A stretch of 64,000 bases of DNA from Roseiarcus sp963721905 (lineage in GTDB: Bacteria; Pseudomonadota; Alphaproteobacteria; Rhizobiales; Beijerinckiaceae), in NCBI GenBank assembly GCA_963721905.1, contig CAVRMF010000011.1:62001-126000 (forward strand), given 5' to 3'. Shown one piece after another: positions 17,584 to 27,900 of this stretch. The position numbers and the translations under genes were made by a program. How positions within the stretch are numbered: the stretch's first letter is position 1; the number at the start of each line of letters is the position of its first letter. The notes beneath the pieces were generated by a model, which was not told the origin of the DNA, ran no database searches, and saw only the letters and a list, made by a program, of their open reading frames with translations.

Positions 17584-20416
17584 CGGCCGTCGCTCTCTCC
17601 ACGCGGCGCAGGCTGATCGCCTCTTCCCGATCGAGGGTCTGCCAGTCCGACAGGTGGTTGGTCCGCCGGACCTGCACTGCCGTCACCTTGTATTCCGGAC
17701 AATTGGTCGCCCAGTCGGAATTGTCGGTGGTTACGACATTGGCGCCGGTGACGGCGTGATGGAACGTCGTGTAGACGACGCCCGGTTGCATCCGCTCGCT
17801 CACTCTGGCGCGCAGCGCGGTCTCCCCCGAGCGGCTCTGCAGCGCGACGAGGTCGCCATCCCTGACGCCGCGGCTCTCCGCGTCAAACGGATGGATTTCG
17901 AGCACGTCCTCTTCGTGCCAGGTCATATTGGCGGTGCGGCGCGTCTGCGCCCCGACATTGTATTGCGAGAGAATGCGTCCGGTCGTCAAAAGCAGCGGGA
18001 AGCGCGGCCCGACGCGTTCCTCGGTTCCGACATATTCAGTCAGCATGAACTGCCCCTTGCCGCGGACGAAGCGCTCGACATGCATGATCGGCGTGCCGGC
18101 CGGCGCCTCGTCGTTGCAGGGCCATTGGATCGAGCCGAGCTCGTCGAGCCGCGCATAGGAAACGCCCCGGAAGGTCGGCGTGGTCGCTGCGATCTCGTCC
18201 ATGATCTCGCCCGGATGCTTGTAGCGCATCGGTAAGCCCATCGCGTTGGCGAGCGCGATCGTCGTCTCCCAGTCCGCCTTGCCGGCGAGCGGCTCGATCG
18301 CCTTGCGCACCCGCCCGATCCGGCGTTCAGCGTTGGTGAAGGTGCCGTCCTTCTCGAGGAACGAGGCGCCGGGGAGGAAAATATGGGCGTAGCGCGCGCT
18401 CTCGTTGAGGAAGAGGTCTTGCACGATCACGCATTCCATGGCGCGCAGGCCCGCCGTGATGTGCTTCGTGTCCGGATCGGACTGGGCGATGTCCTCGCCC
18501 TGCAGGTAGAGCCCCTTGAACGCGCCGTCGATGGCCTCGTCCATCATATTGGGGATGCGCAGGCCCGGCTCGTTGCTGAGCGGCACGCCCCACAGGCGCT
18601 CGAAGATTTCCCGCGTCGCGTCGTCCGAAACGTGACGGTAGCCTGAGAACTCGTGCGGAAAGGAGCCCATGTCGCAGGAGCCCTGCACGTTGTTCTGTCC
18701 GCGCAGCGGGTTCACGCCGACACCCTCGCGGCCGATGTTGCCGGTCGCCATGGCGAGATTGGCGATCGCCATCACCGCGGTCGACCCCTGCGCGTGCTCG
18801 GTGACGCCGAGACCGTAATAGATCGCCCCATTGCCGCCGGTCGCATAGAGCCGCGCGGCCCGTCGCAGTTCCTGCGGGTCGACGCCTGTCGCCGCCGCGA
18901 CCGCCTCCGGCGAATGGCGCTCCTCGGCGACGAACCGCGCCCACGATTCGAAATTGGCCGGGTCGCAGCGCTCTCGCACGAACGCCTCTTTCACCAGGCC
19001 TTCGGTGACGACGACATGGGCCAGAGCGTTCAAGACGGCGACGTTGGTTCCGGGCCTCAGCGCCAGATGATAGTCGGCCTCGACGTGCGGGCTCCGGATC
19101 AGATCGATGCGGCGCGGATCGATGACGATCAGGCGGGCGCCCGCGCGCAGGCGCTTCTTGAGGCGGGAGGCGAAGACCGGATGGGCGTCGGTCGGATTGG
19201 CCCCGATGACAATGACCACGTCGGATTTGTCGACCGACTTGAAGTCCTGCGTGCCGGCCGAAGTCCCGTAGGTCCTGGAGAGTCCGAAGCCGGTCGGCGA
19301 ATGGCAGACGCGGGCGCAGGTGTCGATATTGTTGTTGCCGAAGCCCATGCGCACCAGCTTCTGGACGAGGAATACCTCTTCGTTCGTGCAACGCGATGAG
19401 CTGATCGCGCCGACCGAGTCGCGCCCGTACCGAGCCTGAATGCGCCTGAACTCGCTGCCCGCATGGGCGAGCGCCTCGTCCCACGAGACCTCCCGCCACG
19501 TATCCTCGATCCGCTTGCGGATCATGGGCTTGAGAACCCGGTCCTTGTGCGTGGCGTAGCCATAGGCGAAACGGCCTTTGATGCAGGAATGGCCTTCATT
19601 GGCCTTGCCCGCCTTCAAGGGGACCATGCGCAGGACCTCGTCGCCCTTCAGCTCCGCCTTGAAGGCGCAGCCGACGCCGCAATAGGCGCAGGTCGTGACG
19701 ACCGTGCGCTCGGGCGTTCCCTTGTCGATCACCGGCCTTTCATTGAGCGTCGCCGTCGGGCAGGCCTGGACGCAGGCGCCGCACGAGACGCATTCGGACG
19801 ACAGGAAATCGACGCCTCCCGGCGACACTGTCGAATCGAAGCCGCGGCCGAGGATTGTCAGCGCAAAGGTTCCCTGCACTTCCGCGCAGGCGCGCACGCA
19901 GCGCGAGCAGACGATGCATTTCGACGATTCGAAGCTGAAATAGGGATTGGACGCGTCGACCGGCGCCTTGAGATGATTGGCTCCATCGTAGCCGTAGCGC
20001 ACGTCGCGGAGGCCCACGTTGCCGGCCTGCGTCTGCAACTCACAATCGCCATTGGCGCTGCAGGTCAGGCAATCGAGCGGATGGTCGGAGATGTAGAGCT
20101 CCATCACGCCGCGCCGCAGCCGTTCGAGCCGCGGCGTTTTCGTGTGCACGACCATGCCCTCTTCCGCCGGCGTCGTGCAGGAGGCGGGCGTGCCCTTGCG
20201 GCCCTCGATCTCGACAAGGCAAAGGCGGCAGGAGCCGAACGCTTCAAGACTGTCGGTCGCACAGAGCTTCGGAATCGGATTATCGATCAGCGCGGCGGCG
20301 GCCATCACCGAGGTTCCCGGCGGCACGCTGACTTTGCGCCCATCGATCGTGAGCGTGACGGTCGCGGCGCCGGTGCGGATCGGCGTGCCTGTGTCCAGTT
20401 CCTGCATGAGCGGCAT
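17570..20416 (-). CDS. fdsA: NAD-dependent formate dehydrogenase, catalytic alpha subunit (Mo-bisMGD)
   Basis: A 948-residue catalytic subunit that oxidises formate to CO2. Cofactor sites in order: N-terminal 2Fe-2S (C52, C63, C66, C80); an NuoG-like His/Cys cluster (H112, C116, C119, C125); two 4Fe-4S motifs (C167/C170/C173/C177 and C209/C212/C215/C219); a further 4Fe-4S cluster in the molybdopterin domain (C243, C246, C250, C278). The active-site Mo ligand is a cysteine at about residue 371 (ARVCHSPTG), not selenocysteine. The frame is open upstream, but MPLMQELDTG at 20,416, 11 bases after fdsB, is the natural start. Confidence 0.95.
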   Translation of the reverse strand: MPLMQELDTGTPIRTGAATVTLTIDGRKVSVPPGTSVMAAAALIDNPIPKLCATDSLEAFGSCRLCLVEIEGRKGTPASCTTPAEEGMVVHTKTPRLERLRRGVMELYISDHPLDCLTCSANGDCELQTQAGNVGLRDVRYGYDGANHLKAPVDASNPYFSFESSKCIVCSRCVRACAEVQGTFALTILGRGFDSTVSPGGVDFLSSECVSCGACVQACPTATLNERPVIDKGTPERTVVTTCAYCGVGCAFKAELKGDEVLRMVPLKAGKANEGHSCIKGRFAYGYATHKDRVLKPMIRKRIEDTWREVSWDEALAHAGSEFRRIQARYGRDSVGAISSSRCTNEEVFLVQKLVRMGFGNNNIDTCARVCHSPTGFGLSRTYGTSAGTQDFKSVDKSDVVIVIGANPTDAHPVFASRLKKRLRAGARLIVIDPRRIDLIRSPHVEADYHLALRPGTNVAVLNALAHVVVTEGLVKEAFVRERCDPANFESWARFVAEERHSPEAVAAATGVDPQELRRAARLYATGGNGAIYYGLGVTEHAQGSTAVMAIANLAMATGNIGREGVGVNPLRGQNNVQGSCDMGSFPHEFSGYRHVSDDATREIFERLWGVPLSNEPGLRIPNMMDEAIDGAFKGLYLQGEDIAQSDPDTKHITAGLRAMECVIVQDLFLNESARYAHIFLPGASFLEKDGTFTNAERRIGRVRKAIEPLAGKADWETTIALANAMGLPMRYKHPGEIMDEIAATTPTFRGVSYARLDELGSIQWPCNDEAPAGTPIMHVERFVRGKGQFMLTEYVGTEERVGPRFPLLLTTGRILSQYNVGAQTRRTANMTWHEEDVLEIHPFDAESRGVRDGDLVALQSRSGETALRARVSERMQPGVVYTTFHHAVTGANVVTTDNSDWATNCPEYKVTAVQVRRTNHLSDWQTLDREEAISLRRVERATADAAE

Positions 20417-20427
20417 CGGCCGGTCTC

Positions 20428-21984
20428 CTATTCCGCGGCGGCGCGCGCGGGCGCCTTGGCGAAATCTTCGCTGAAATGATCCAGAGCGCTGAGGACGGGC
20501 AGGGGCGTGAGCCCGCCGAGCGCACAGAGCGAGCCGTCCGTCATGACCTCGCAAAGATCGCGCAAGAGTTGGACGTTCTTTTGGCGGTCCAGACCGGCGA
20601 TGATCTTGTCGACCGTCTCCGCGCCGCGCGTCGAGCCGATGCGGCAGGGCGTGCATTTGCCGCAGCTTTCCTTGGCGCAGAATTGAAAAGCGAAACGCGC
20701 CTGCCGCGCCATGTCGACGCGGTCGTCGAAGACGACGATCCCGCCGTGGCCCAGCATGCCCTTCGCTGCTGTCATGGATTCGTAATCGAGCGGCGTATCG
20801 AGCAGGCTTTCAGGAAAATAGGCGCCGAGCGGCCCGCCGACTTGAACGGCGCGGATCGGGCGGCCGGACCGCGTGCCGCCGCCGAAGCTTTCGACCAGCT
20901 CGCGGATCGTTGCGCCGAACGCCAGTTCAATGAGACCGCCGTGACGGACATTGCCGGCAAGCTGGAAGGGCTGGGAGCCGAGCGACCGCCCGACGCCGTA
21001 GTCGGCGTAGGCCTTCGCGCCGTTGTCCAGAACCCATGGGACGGAGGCGAAGGTCAGAACGTTGTTGATGACGGTCGGCTTGCCGAACAGGCCCGAGATC
21101 GCCGGCAGCGGCGGCTTGGCCCGCACCTCGCCGCGCTTGCCCTCGAGGCTCTCGAGCAGCGAGGTTTCCTCGCCGCAGATATAGGCGCCGGCGCCGAGCC
21201 GCGCCTCGAGGTCGAAGGCATGAGCGGAGCCGAGCACGCGCTCGCCGAGAAGCCCCGCGGAGCGCGCGCGCTCGATCGCGCGGGAGAACGTCGCGAAGGC
21301 GTGCGGATATTCCGAGCGGATATAGACATAGCCCATGGTCGCGCCGACCGAGACGCCGGCGATCGCCATGCCCTCGATCAGGAGGAAGGGATCGCCTTCC
21401 ATCAGCATGCGGTCGGCGAAAGTGCCGCTGTCGCCCTCATCCGCATTGCAGACGACGTATTTGCGATCCGATACCGCCGCCGCGGCGGTTCGCCATTTGA
21501 TGCCCGTAGGGAAGCCGGCGCCGCCGCGCCCGCGCAAGCCCGAAGCCAGAACCTCATCGACTGTCGCCTTGGGCCCGAGCCTCAGTGCGGCCTCCAGCCC
21601 CTTCAGTCCGCCGTGACGGCGGTAATCGTCAAGCGAGAGCGGGTCAGTCAGGCCGCACCGCGCGAACACGAGCCGCTGCTGCCGCTTGAGGTAGGGAAGA
21701 TCCTCGACCCGTCCGAGCGCCCTCGGGTGCGCGCCCCCGACCAGGAACCCGCATTCGAACAGCGAGCCGGCGTCCTCATCCGCGACCGGACCGTAACCCA
21801 TCCGGCCGGCCGGGGTCTCGATTTCGACGAGCGGCTCCAGCCAGAAAAGGCCGCGCGAGCCGGTGCGCACGATCGCGACGTCGACGCCCCGATTGCGCGC
21901 CTCTCGCGAGAGGGCGGCGGCGACGGCGTCGGCGCCGACGGAGAGGGCCGAGGAATCGCCAGGGACGAAGACTTTTGCGTTCAC
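20428..21984 (-). CDS. fdsB: NAD-dependent formate dehydrogenase, beta subunit (FMN/NAD site)
   Basis: The 518-residue NuoF-like flavoprotein transfers electrons from the Fe-S chain to NAD. An N-terminal thioredoxin-like region is followed by the NAD/FMN-binding loops GRGGAGFPTGIKW and GAYICGEETSLLESLEGKRG, and by the C-terminal 4Fe-4S motif ESCGKCTPCRIGSTRG. The start is GTG at 21,984, overlapping the fdsG stop (GTGA). The frame is open further upstream but that stretch lies within fdsG. Confidence 0.94.
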   Translation of the reverse strand: MNAKVFVPGDSSALSVGADAVAAALSREARNRGVDVAIVRTGSRGLFWLEPLVEIETPAGRMGYGPVADEDAGSLFECGFLVGGAHPRALGRVEDLPYLKRQQRLVFARCGLTDPLSLDDYRRHGGLKGLEAALRLGPKATVDEVLASGLRGRGGAGFPTGIKWRTAAAAVSDRKYVVCNADEGDSGTFADRMLMEGDPFLLIEGMAIAGVSVGATMGYVYIRSEYPHAFATFSRAIERARSAGLLGERVLGSAHAFDLEARLGAGAYICGEETSLLESLEGKRGEVRAKPPLPAISGLFGKPTVINNVLTFASVPWVLDNGAKAYADYGVGRSLGSQPFQLAGNVRHGGLIELAFGATIRELVESFGGGTRSGRPIRAVQVGGPLGAYFPESLLDTPLDYESMTAAKGMLGHGGIVVFDDRVDMARQARFAFQFCAKESCGKCTPCRIGSTRGAETVDKIIAGLDRQKNVQLLRDLCEVMTDGSLCALGGLTPLPVLSALDHFSEDFAKAPARAAAE

Positions 21985-22463
21985 GACGCTTTTCCCTCGG
22001 CGGCGGCGACAATCGCGTCGATCTTGTCCCGGTCGAGGCGGCCGATCGGCTGGCCGTCGAGAAGCGCCGCGGGAGACAGAGCGCAATTGCCGAGGCAATA
22101 GACCGTCTCGACGTGGAGCCCGCGACCGGCGTCCGCGGCGTCGGACGCCAGGCCGTGCTGCGTCGCAAGATGCTCGACGAGGTCTTCGCACCCCATTGAC
22201 TGGCAGGATTCCGCGCGGCAGAGCTTCAGCACGCGCCCATCGACCGCGGCACGGCGGAAATCGTGGTAGAAGCTGACGACGCCGAGCGCCTCGGCTTTCG
22301 AGATGTTGAGCGCGTCGGCCATCAGCGTGACGGCCGCGTTGTCGATATAGCCGAACTGATGCTGGAGGTCGTGCAGGATTGGCAGCGCCGCTCCCGGCGT
22401 GGATCGCCTGCGGTCGATAACCGCGCGCGCAAGCTCCGCATCAAACGCCGCCTTGGCGGCCAT
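21981..22463 (-). CDS. fdsG: NAD-dependent formate dehydrogenase, gamma subunit (2Fe-2S)
   Basis: The 160-residue NuoE-like subunit holds one 2Fe-2S cluster in a thioredoxin-like fold, with cysteines in LCRAESCQSMGCED and VYCLGNCALSPA. It is the first structural gene of the leftward fds operon. The gap to the upstream lysR gene is 88 bases and contains the operator candidate. Confidence 0.94.
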   Translation of the reverse strand: MAAKAAFDAELARAVIDRRRSTPGAALPILHDLQHQFGYIDNAAVTLMADALNISKAEALGVVSFYHDFRRAAVDGRVLKLCRAESCQSMGCEDLVEHLATQHGLASDAADAGRGLHVETVYCLGNCALSPAALLDGQPIGRLDRDKIDAIVAAAEGKAS

Positions 22464-22512
22464 GAGGATTCCTCCCGAAAATATCGCTGTAAAATGCGCT
22501 TGAAGCGCCGGG

Positions 22513-22535
22513 CTTTCAAATCGAACGTTTGAAAG
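22513..22535. promoter_or_regulatory. Perfect inverted repeat, candidate LysR operator of the fds operon
   Basis: CTTTCAAA and TTTGAAAG form 8-bp perfect arms around a 7-base spacer, containing the T-N11-A pattern of LysR-type binding sites. It lies 50-72 bases upstream of fdsG. A second dyad, GATAGA-N5-TCTATC at 22,540-22,556, overlaps the lysR stop codon. Binding by the adjacent regulator is inferred. Confidence 0.6.
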
Positions 22536-22551
22536 GAGTGATAGAGAATTT

Positions 22552-23463
22552 CTATCGATCAGGCGGCTCGATCAGCGCCGCGATGTTGGCTGGCCATTGC
22601 ATGGCGAACAGGTTTCGAGCGAGCGGCGAGGGCGGTTCGCGGTCGCTCATGACGAGACCGATCGTGCGCCGCGCGCTTGGTTCGACCAGCTCGATCGCCC
22701 GCGTGCCTTTGGGGACGCCGAAGAAGCGCAACAACTGGCGCGGCACGATCGCCGACCAGAGCCCAGCGCTGACATGCGAGACGAGGTTGAAAATCGAATT
22801 CGTCTCCATCGCAGGAACCGGTTTCGCGCCGACAGAGCGGAACACGCCGTCGATGATGCGGCGGTTCTGCATGTCCGGCGTCAGCAGGCACAGGGGCGCC
22901 GTCGCCGCTTCGCTCCAGGTCACCTTCGCCCGACCGGCCAAATCGCCGCTCGCAGGCGTCAGGAACATGTATTCCTCGAGGCAGATTGGCTTGACTTTGA
23001 CCCGCTCGATCGGCTCCGCGTCGAGATAGGTGAGGCCGGCGTCGAGTTCGAAGTCCTCGATCCCGCGCTCGATCTCCTGGCTATTTAGCGACAGAACCGC
23101 GACGGTGACCCCGGGAAATCGGGCGTAGAACGGCCCCGTCAGGTGGGAGACGATCGGCAGCGCCGTCGGGATGGCCCCGATCCGGAGCCGGCCGGTGAGG
23201 CCCTTGTCGATCTCCTCGAGGCCGTGGCGCAGATTCGCGGTCTCGGCGAGAATGCGGTGCGCGTGCTCGACCGCGATCTGGCCCTGCGGAGTGAGTCCGA
23301 CGAAGCGATGGCCGCGCTCGACGATCGGCGCCCCCAGATCCTCTTCGAGGAGGCGGATCGCCGCCGAAAGCGTCGGCTGCGAGACGTGGCAGGCCTCGGC
23401 GGCGCGGCCGAAATGCTTCTCCCGCGCCAGCGCGACAAGATATTCGAGCTGACGCAATACCAT
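22552..23463 (-). CDS. fdsR: LysR family regulator of formate dehydrogenase
   Basis: A 303-residue LysR-type regulator. The N-terminal helix-turn-helix is MVLRQLEYLVALAREKHFGR followed by ACHVSQPTLSAAIRLLEEDL; a periplasmic-binding-protein-like effector domain starts near residue 93 (LRIGAIPTALPIV). It is transcribed in the same direction as fdsGBA and lies directly upstream, as in other fds operons where the LysR protein responds to formate. The fdsR name rests on position; the effector was not determined here. Confidence 0.88.
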   Translation of the reverse strand: MVLRQLEYLVALAREKHFGRAAEACHVSQPTLSAAIRLLEEDLGAPIVERGHRFVGLTPQGQIAVEHAHRILAETANLRHGLEEIDKGLTGRLRIGAIPTALPIVSHLTGPFYARFPGVTVAVLSLNSQEIERGIEDFELDAGLTYLDAEPIERVKVKPICLEEYMFLTPASGDLAGRAKVTWSEAATAPLCLLTPDMQNRRIIDGVFRSVGAKPVPAMETNSIFNLVSHVSAGLWSAIVPRQLLRFFGVPKGTRAIELVEPSARRTIGLVMSDREPPSPLARNLFAMQWPANIAALIEPPDR

Positions 23464-23596
23464 GGCGGGCTCCGTGCGCCATTGCTGGCGCCCAACCCTG
23501 CGAAGGTCAATAGCAAACGCCTATCAGTTCGCGCGCCTCGTTGCTAGAGATCGCCCAAATTTGGCGCTAGAAGCGCTTCGACCGCCTGGAGACGAC

Positions 23597-24205
23597 ATGC
23601 CGCCGACAGAACCCCGGACCCCACAGAATTCGCGCGCCTTCCCAATCCGGATCGCGGCGACGATGGCGGCGGTCGCCGTCCTTGCGATCGCGGCGATCTG
23701 GCTCGCCTGGGCGCCGCAGGCCTCGAACAGATCCCTAATCGGCGGTCCGTTCGCCTTGCAGGACGGGGCCGGGAAGACCATCAGCGAGGAGTCGCTGCGG
23801 GGGCGACCGTTCCTCGTCTATTTCGGTTATACCCATTGTCCCGACGTCTGCCCGACCGAGCTTGCCGCCATCTCCGACGTCCTCGCCAAGATGGGCAACA
23901 GGGCGATTCCCGCTCTCTTCATCACAATCGATCCGGAGCGCGACACCCCAAAAGTGATGCAGGACTATGTCAGCAGCTTCGATCCCCATATCGTCGGGCT
24001 CTCGGGAAGCCCGCAGGCGGTCGGCGCCGCGGAGAAGGGCTATCGGGTGTTCGCGCGCAAAGGCGAGATCCAGTCCGACGGCGGCTATTCGATGGACCAC
24101 AGCTCGATCATCTATTTGATGAACAAATCCGGTGGCTTCGTTGAGGCCCTCAACCTCGAACGCCCGCCGGAGGAGACTGCCAAGGAGCTCGAGTCCTATC
24201 TCTGA
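23597..24205 (+). CDS. SCO1/SenC family copper-binding protein
   Basis: The 202-residue membrane-anchored thioredoxin-like protein helps assemble the CuA site of cytochrome oxidase. A single N-terminal helix (MAAVAVLAIAAIWLAWA, about residues 23-39) anchors it to the inner membrane. The copper ligands are the two cysteines in HCPDVCPTEL (CxxxC) and the histidine in SMDHSSIIYLM. The longer frame from 23,462 lacks a ribosome-binding site; ATG at 23,597 follows GGAG. It is monocistronic here, with no oxidase genes alongside. Confidence 0.9.
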   Translation: MPPTEPRTPQNSRAFPIRIAATMAAVAVLAIAAIWLAWAPQASNRSLIGGPFALQDGAGKTISEESLRGRPFLVYFGYTHCPDVCPTELAAISDVLAKMGNRAIPALFITIDPERDTPKVMQDYVSSFDPHIVGLSGSPQAVGAAEKGYRVFARKGEIQSDGGYSMDHSSIIYLMNKSGGFVEALNLERPPEETAKELESYL

Positions 24206-24265
24206 GGGCCTTTACCCTGCAGCGGACGGTTTGCTAGAGCCCTTCTCCCCAGGAACAGGAAGCCG

Positions 24266-24871
24266 ATGGACAAGTTCACCAGATTGACCGGAGTTGCCGC
24301 GCCGCTGCCGATCGACAATGTCGACACGGACATGATCATTCCCAAGCAATACCTGAAGACGATCAAGCGCACCGGGCTCGGCGCCGGGCTCTTCGCCGAG
24401 ATGCGCTACCGCGAGGACGGCTCGGAGCACCCCGATTTCGTGCTCAACAAGCCCGCTTACCGCAAAGCCTCCATTCTGGTCGCAGGCGACAATTTCGGTT
24501 GCGGCTCATCGCGCGAACATGCGCCCTGGGCCTTGCTCGATTTCGGCGTGCGCTGCGTCATCGCGACCTCCTTCGCCGACATTTTCTATAATAACTGCTT
24601 CAAGAACGGCATCCTGCCGATCAAGGTCACGCCCGAGGACCTCGCCAAGCTGATGGACGACGCCGAGCGCGGCGCCAACGCGACGCTGACCGTCGATTTG
24701 GAGACGCAGGAGATCCGTGGGCCCGACGGCGGCATGATCAAGTTCGAGGTCGACGCGTTCCGCAAACACTGCCTGATCCAGGGCCTCGACGACGTCGGCC
24801 TGACGATGGTGGAAGCGCCGGCGATCGAGGCCTTCGAAAAGAGGTCCGCGGCGGCGCGCCCCTGGCTTTGA
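24266..24871 (+). CDS. leuD: 3-isopropylmalate dehydratase small subunit
   Basis: The 201-residue LeuD swivel-domain subunit, paired with LeuC, isomerises 2-isopropylmalate to 3-isopropylmalate in leucine synthesis. Signature regions are DNVDTDMIIPKQYLK, GDNFGCGSSREHAPWAL near residues 76-90 and SFADIFYNNCFKNGILP. The large subunit leuC is not in the window, so the pair is split on this chromosome segment. Length fits the family. Confidence 0.96.
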   Translation: MDKFTRLTGVAAPLPIDNVDTDMIIPKQYLKTIKRTGLGAGLFAEMRYREDGSEHPDFVLNKPAYRKASILVAGDNFGCGSSREHAPWALLDFGVRCVIATSFADIFYNNCFKNGILPIKVTPEDLAKLMDDAERGANATLTVDLETQEIRGPDGGMIKFEVDAFRKHCLIQGLDDVGLTMVEAPAIEAFEKRSAAARPWL

Positions 24872-24980
24872 GACCGGGCGCCGCGGTCGCCGCGAGCCGA
24901 CCGCCCCTCGCCGATTGTCAACGCGCCGCCTTCCCCGGTAGAATCGCTTAAAAAAGCAAAGGGGTGGACGCGCGAACTCG

Positions 24981-27900
24981 ATGAACGGCACGACGGTCTT
25001 TCTCACCGCGATCGCCTATGTCTCCCTGCTGTTCCTCATCGCCTGGTGGGGCGACCGCGGGGGACAGCGCTTCGCGTCGGGCGGACCGCGCGCCGTCGTC
25101 TATGCGCTCAGTCTCGCAGTTTATTGCACGTCCTGGACCTACTACGGGTCGGTCGGCCTCGCTTCCGAACACGGGCTCGATTTCCTGCCCATCTACATCG
25201 GCCCCATCCTAGTCATCGGCCTCGGCGCCCCGCTCGTAGCCCGGATCGCGAGGCTCGCGCGGGCGCAGAATGTGACGACCGTCGCCGATTTCGTCTCGGC
25301 GCGCTACGGCAAGTCGCAATCTGTAGCGGCGGTCGCCGCGCTGATCCTCCTCTTCGGCTCCGCGCCTTATGTCGCCCTGCAGCTCAAGGCGGTGGCGACC
25401 ACGCTTCTGACGGTGGTCGATTCCTTCGACCAGTCGCGGCTTGCGGCGCAGACGCCGTCGACCTCGTTCTATCTGGCGATCTCGATGGTGCTCGCCGCCT
25501 TCGCCATGGCGTTCGGCACGCGCCGGATCAACCCGAAGGAGCAACAGAACGGCCTGATATTGGCGATCGCAGTCGAATCGATCGTGAAGCTCGCGGCGTT
25601 TCTCGCCGTCGGCGCGTTTGTTGTCTGGAAAATGAATGGAGGCATCGCCGATCTGACCCAAACCGTGCAGACGACCCCCGGGATCGCCGAGGTGATCCAG
25701 ACGCGGCCAGACCCGGGGGTCTGGGGCGTCACCACGCTGCTCTCGGCAATCGCGATCGTGCTGCTCCCGCGTCAGTTCCACGTCGCCATCGTCGAGAATC
25801 ACGACCAGCGCGGCATCCGGACGGCGTCCTGGCTTTTCCCCCTCTATCTCGTTCTGATCAATCTCTTCGTCGCGCCGCTCGCCGTCGCGGGCCTGAAGAT
25901 GTTCCCGGACGGCGGTATCAACCGCGACCTGACGGTTCTGGCGTTGCCGCTCGCCGCCGGCGCGCACGGCGTCGCGCTTCTGACGATGATCGGCGGCATC
26001 TCGGCTGCGACCGGAATGGTGGTGCTCGACAGCCTCGCGCTCGCGATAACCATCTCGAACAATCTCGTGATGCCCCTTCTGTTGCGGCGGCGGGTGGCGC
26101 AGGGGCGCGCGGCGAACGGCGACATCGGCGCGCTGGTGCTGTGGGTGCGCCGCGCCGCGATCCTGGGCGTTCTCGCGCTTGGATTCGGTTACGAGCGGGT
26201 AGCCGGCCAGGCAGGTCTCGCCGCGATCGGGCTTTTGTCGTTCGCCGCGATCGCGCAGATCGCGCCGGCCTTCCTCGGCGCTCTCTTCTGGCGTCGCGGC
26301 ACGGCGCGCGGCGCCATCGCTGGCATGGCGACGGGCTCGCTCGGCTGGGTCTATCTGCTGCTGCTCCCCTCGATTGAGGCGCACGAGTCGCTCCAGGCCT
26401 TTTTGTCGCATGGGCCTCTCGCGATCGCCTGGCTGAGCCCCGCCGCGCTTGTCGCCTTTGCTCCGAGCGCGCTCGTCGGCGGGGTCATTCTGTCGCTTGG
26501 CGCCAATATCGCGGCCTTCGTCGCATTTTCGCTGACCCGCCAGCCGAGCGCGCTCGAACGCACCCAGGCGAGCGCGTTCGCGGGCGCAGGCGGCAAGCCA
26601 CAGGCATTCCGGCTGTGGCGATCGTCGACCACGGCCGGCGAACTCGAAGCCGCTGTCGCCCGCTATCTGGGAGCGTCCCGGGCGCGCCGCGCGTTTTCCG
26701 CTTTCCTGCGCGAGGGCGGCCTCGATTACGACCCTTCCCAGGAGGCGAGCGCGCAACTGATCCGCCACGCGGAATTCCTGCTGTCGCCCGCCATCGGCGC
26801 CTCGACCTCGCGCCAGGTGCTGTCGCTGCTCTTGAGGCCTCGCGCCGTGTCCGGTCAATCGGCGTTGAAACTGATCGACGAAGCCTCGGCGGCGATCCAG
26901 TCGAGCCGCGACCAGTTGCAGCATGCGCTCGACCACGCGCGCCAGGGCGTCACGGTCTTTGACGCGAATCTCGAGCTGACGGCCTGGAACCGGGAGTTCG
27001 CCGATCTCTTCGATCTGCCTGCGGCGATGTTGCATCACGGGGTCGGCCTCGACGAGATCGTTCGCTTCAACGCCGGCCGCGGCGCCTATGGGCCCGGCGA
27101 TTCGGAAGACTTCGTGACCGACCGCGTGGCGGCGCTTCTCTACGAGGACCAGCCGACCCGCCTCAGGCTCTTCTCAACCCACCGCGTGCTCGAAGTGCGA
27201 TCGGCCCGGCTGCCCGACGGCGGCATTGTCACCACCTACACCGACGTGACGCAGACCGTTCAGACCGAGGAGGCGCTCGAGGCCGCGAACGAATTGCTGG
27301 AGAAGCGGGTCGACGAGCGCACCGCCGAACTGCAGCGCCTCAACGCCGAGCTCGCCCGCGCGAAAACGGTCGCCGAAGAGGCGAACCTCTCCAAGACCCG
27401 CTTTCTTGCCGCCGCGAGCCACGACATTCTCCAGCCTCTCAATGCTGCACGGCTCTACGCGAGCTCGATGAGCGAGGGCGCGAGCCAGATCGGCCGCGAG
27501 GAGCGAGCGGATCTGGCGCGTAACGTCGACGTCTCGCTCGAGGCAGTCGAGGAGATTCTGGGCGCGCTTCTCGATATTTCGCGCCTCGACGCCGGAGCGA
27601 TGAAGCCGGAGATTTCCGACGTCCCCGTAGCCGACCTCATGCGCATGCTCGAGGTCGAGTTCGCCCCGATCGCCAAGTCGAGGGGACTGGACCTGCGGTT
27701 TGTCGCGACGAAGCTCGCGATTCAGACCGACCGCCGGCTCATGCGCCGGCTTTTGCAGAATCTCGTCTCCAACGCTCTCAAATATACCTTGAAGGGCCGC
27801 GTGCTGGTCGGCTGCCGCCGGGCTTCGGGCGGCGCTTTACGGATCGAGGTATGGGACACCGGGCTCGGCATTCCGGCCGACCGGCAGCGCGCGGTGTTCG

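Noticed and set aside
19290..19310. Selenocysteine in FdsA
   Set aside because: The active-site codon is TGC (cysteine) in ARVCHSPTG and there is no in-frame TGA.
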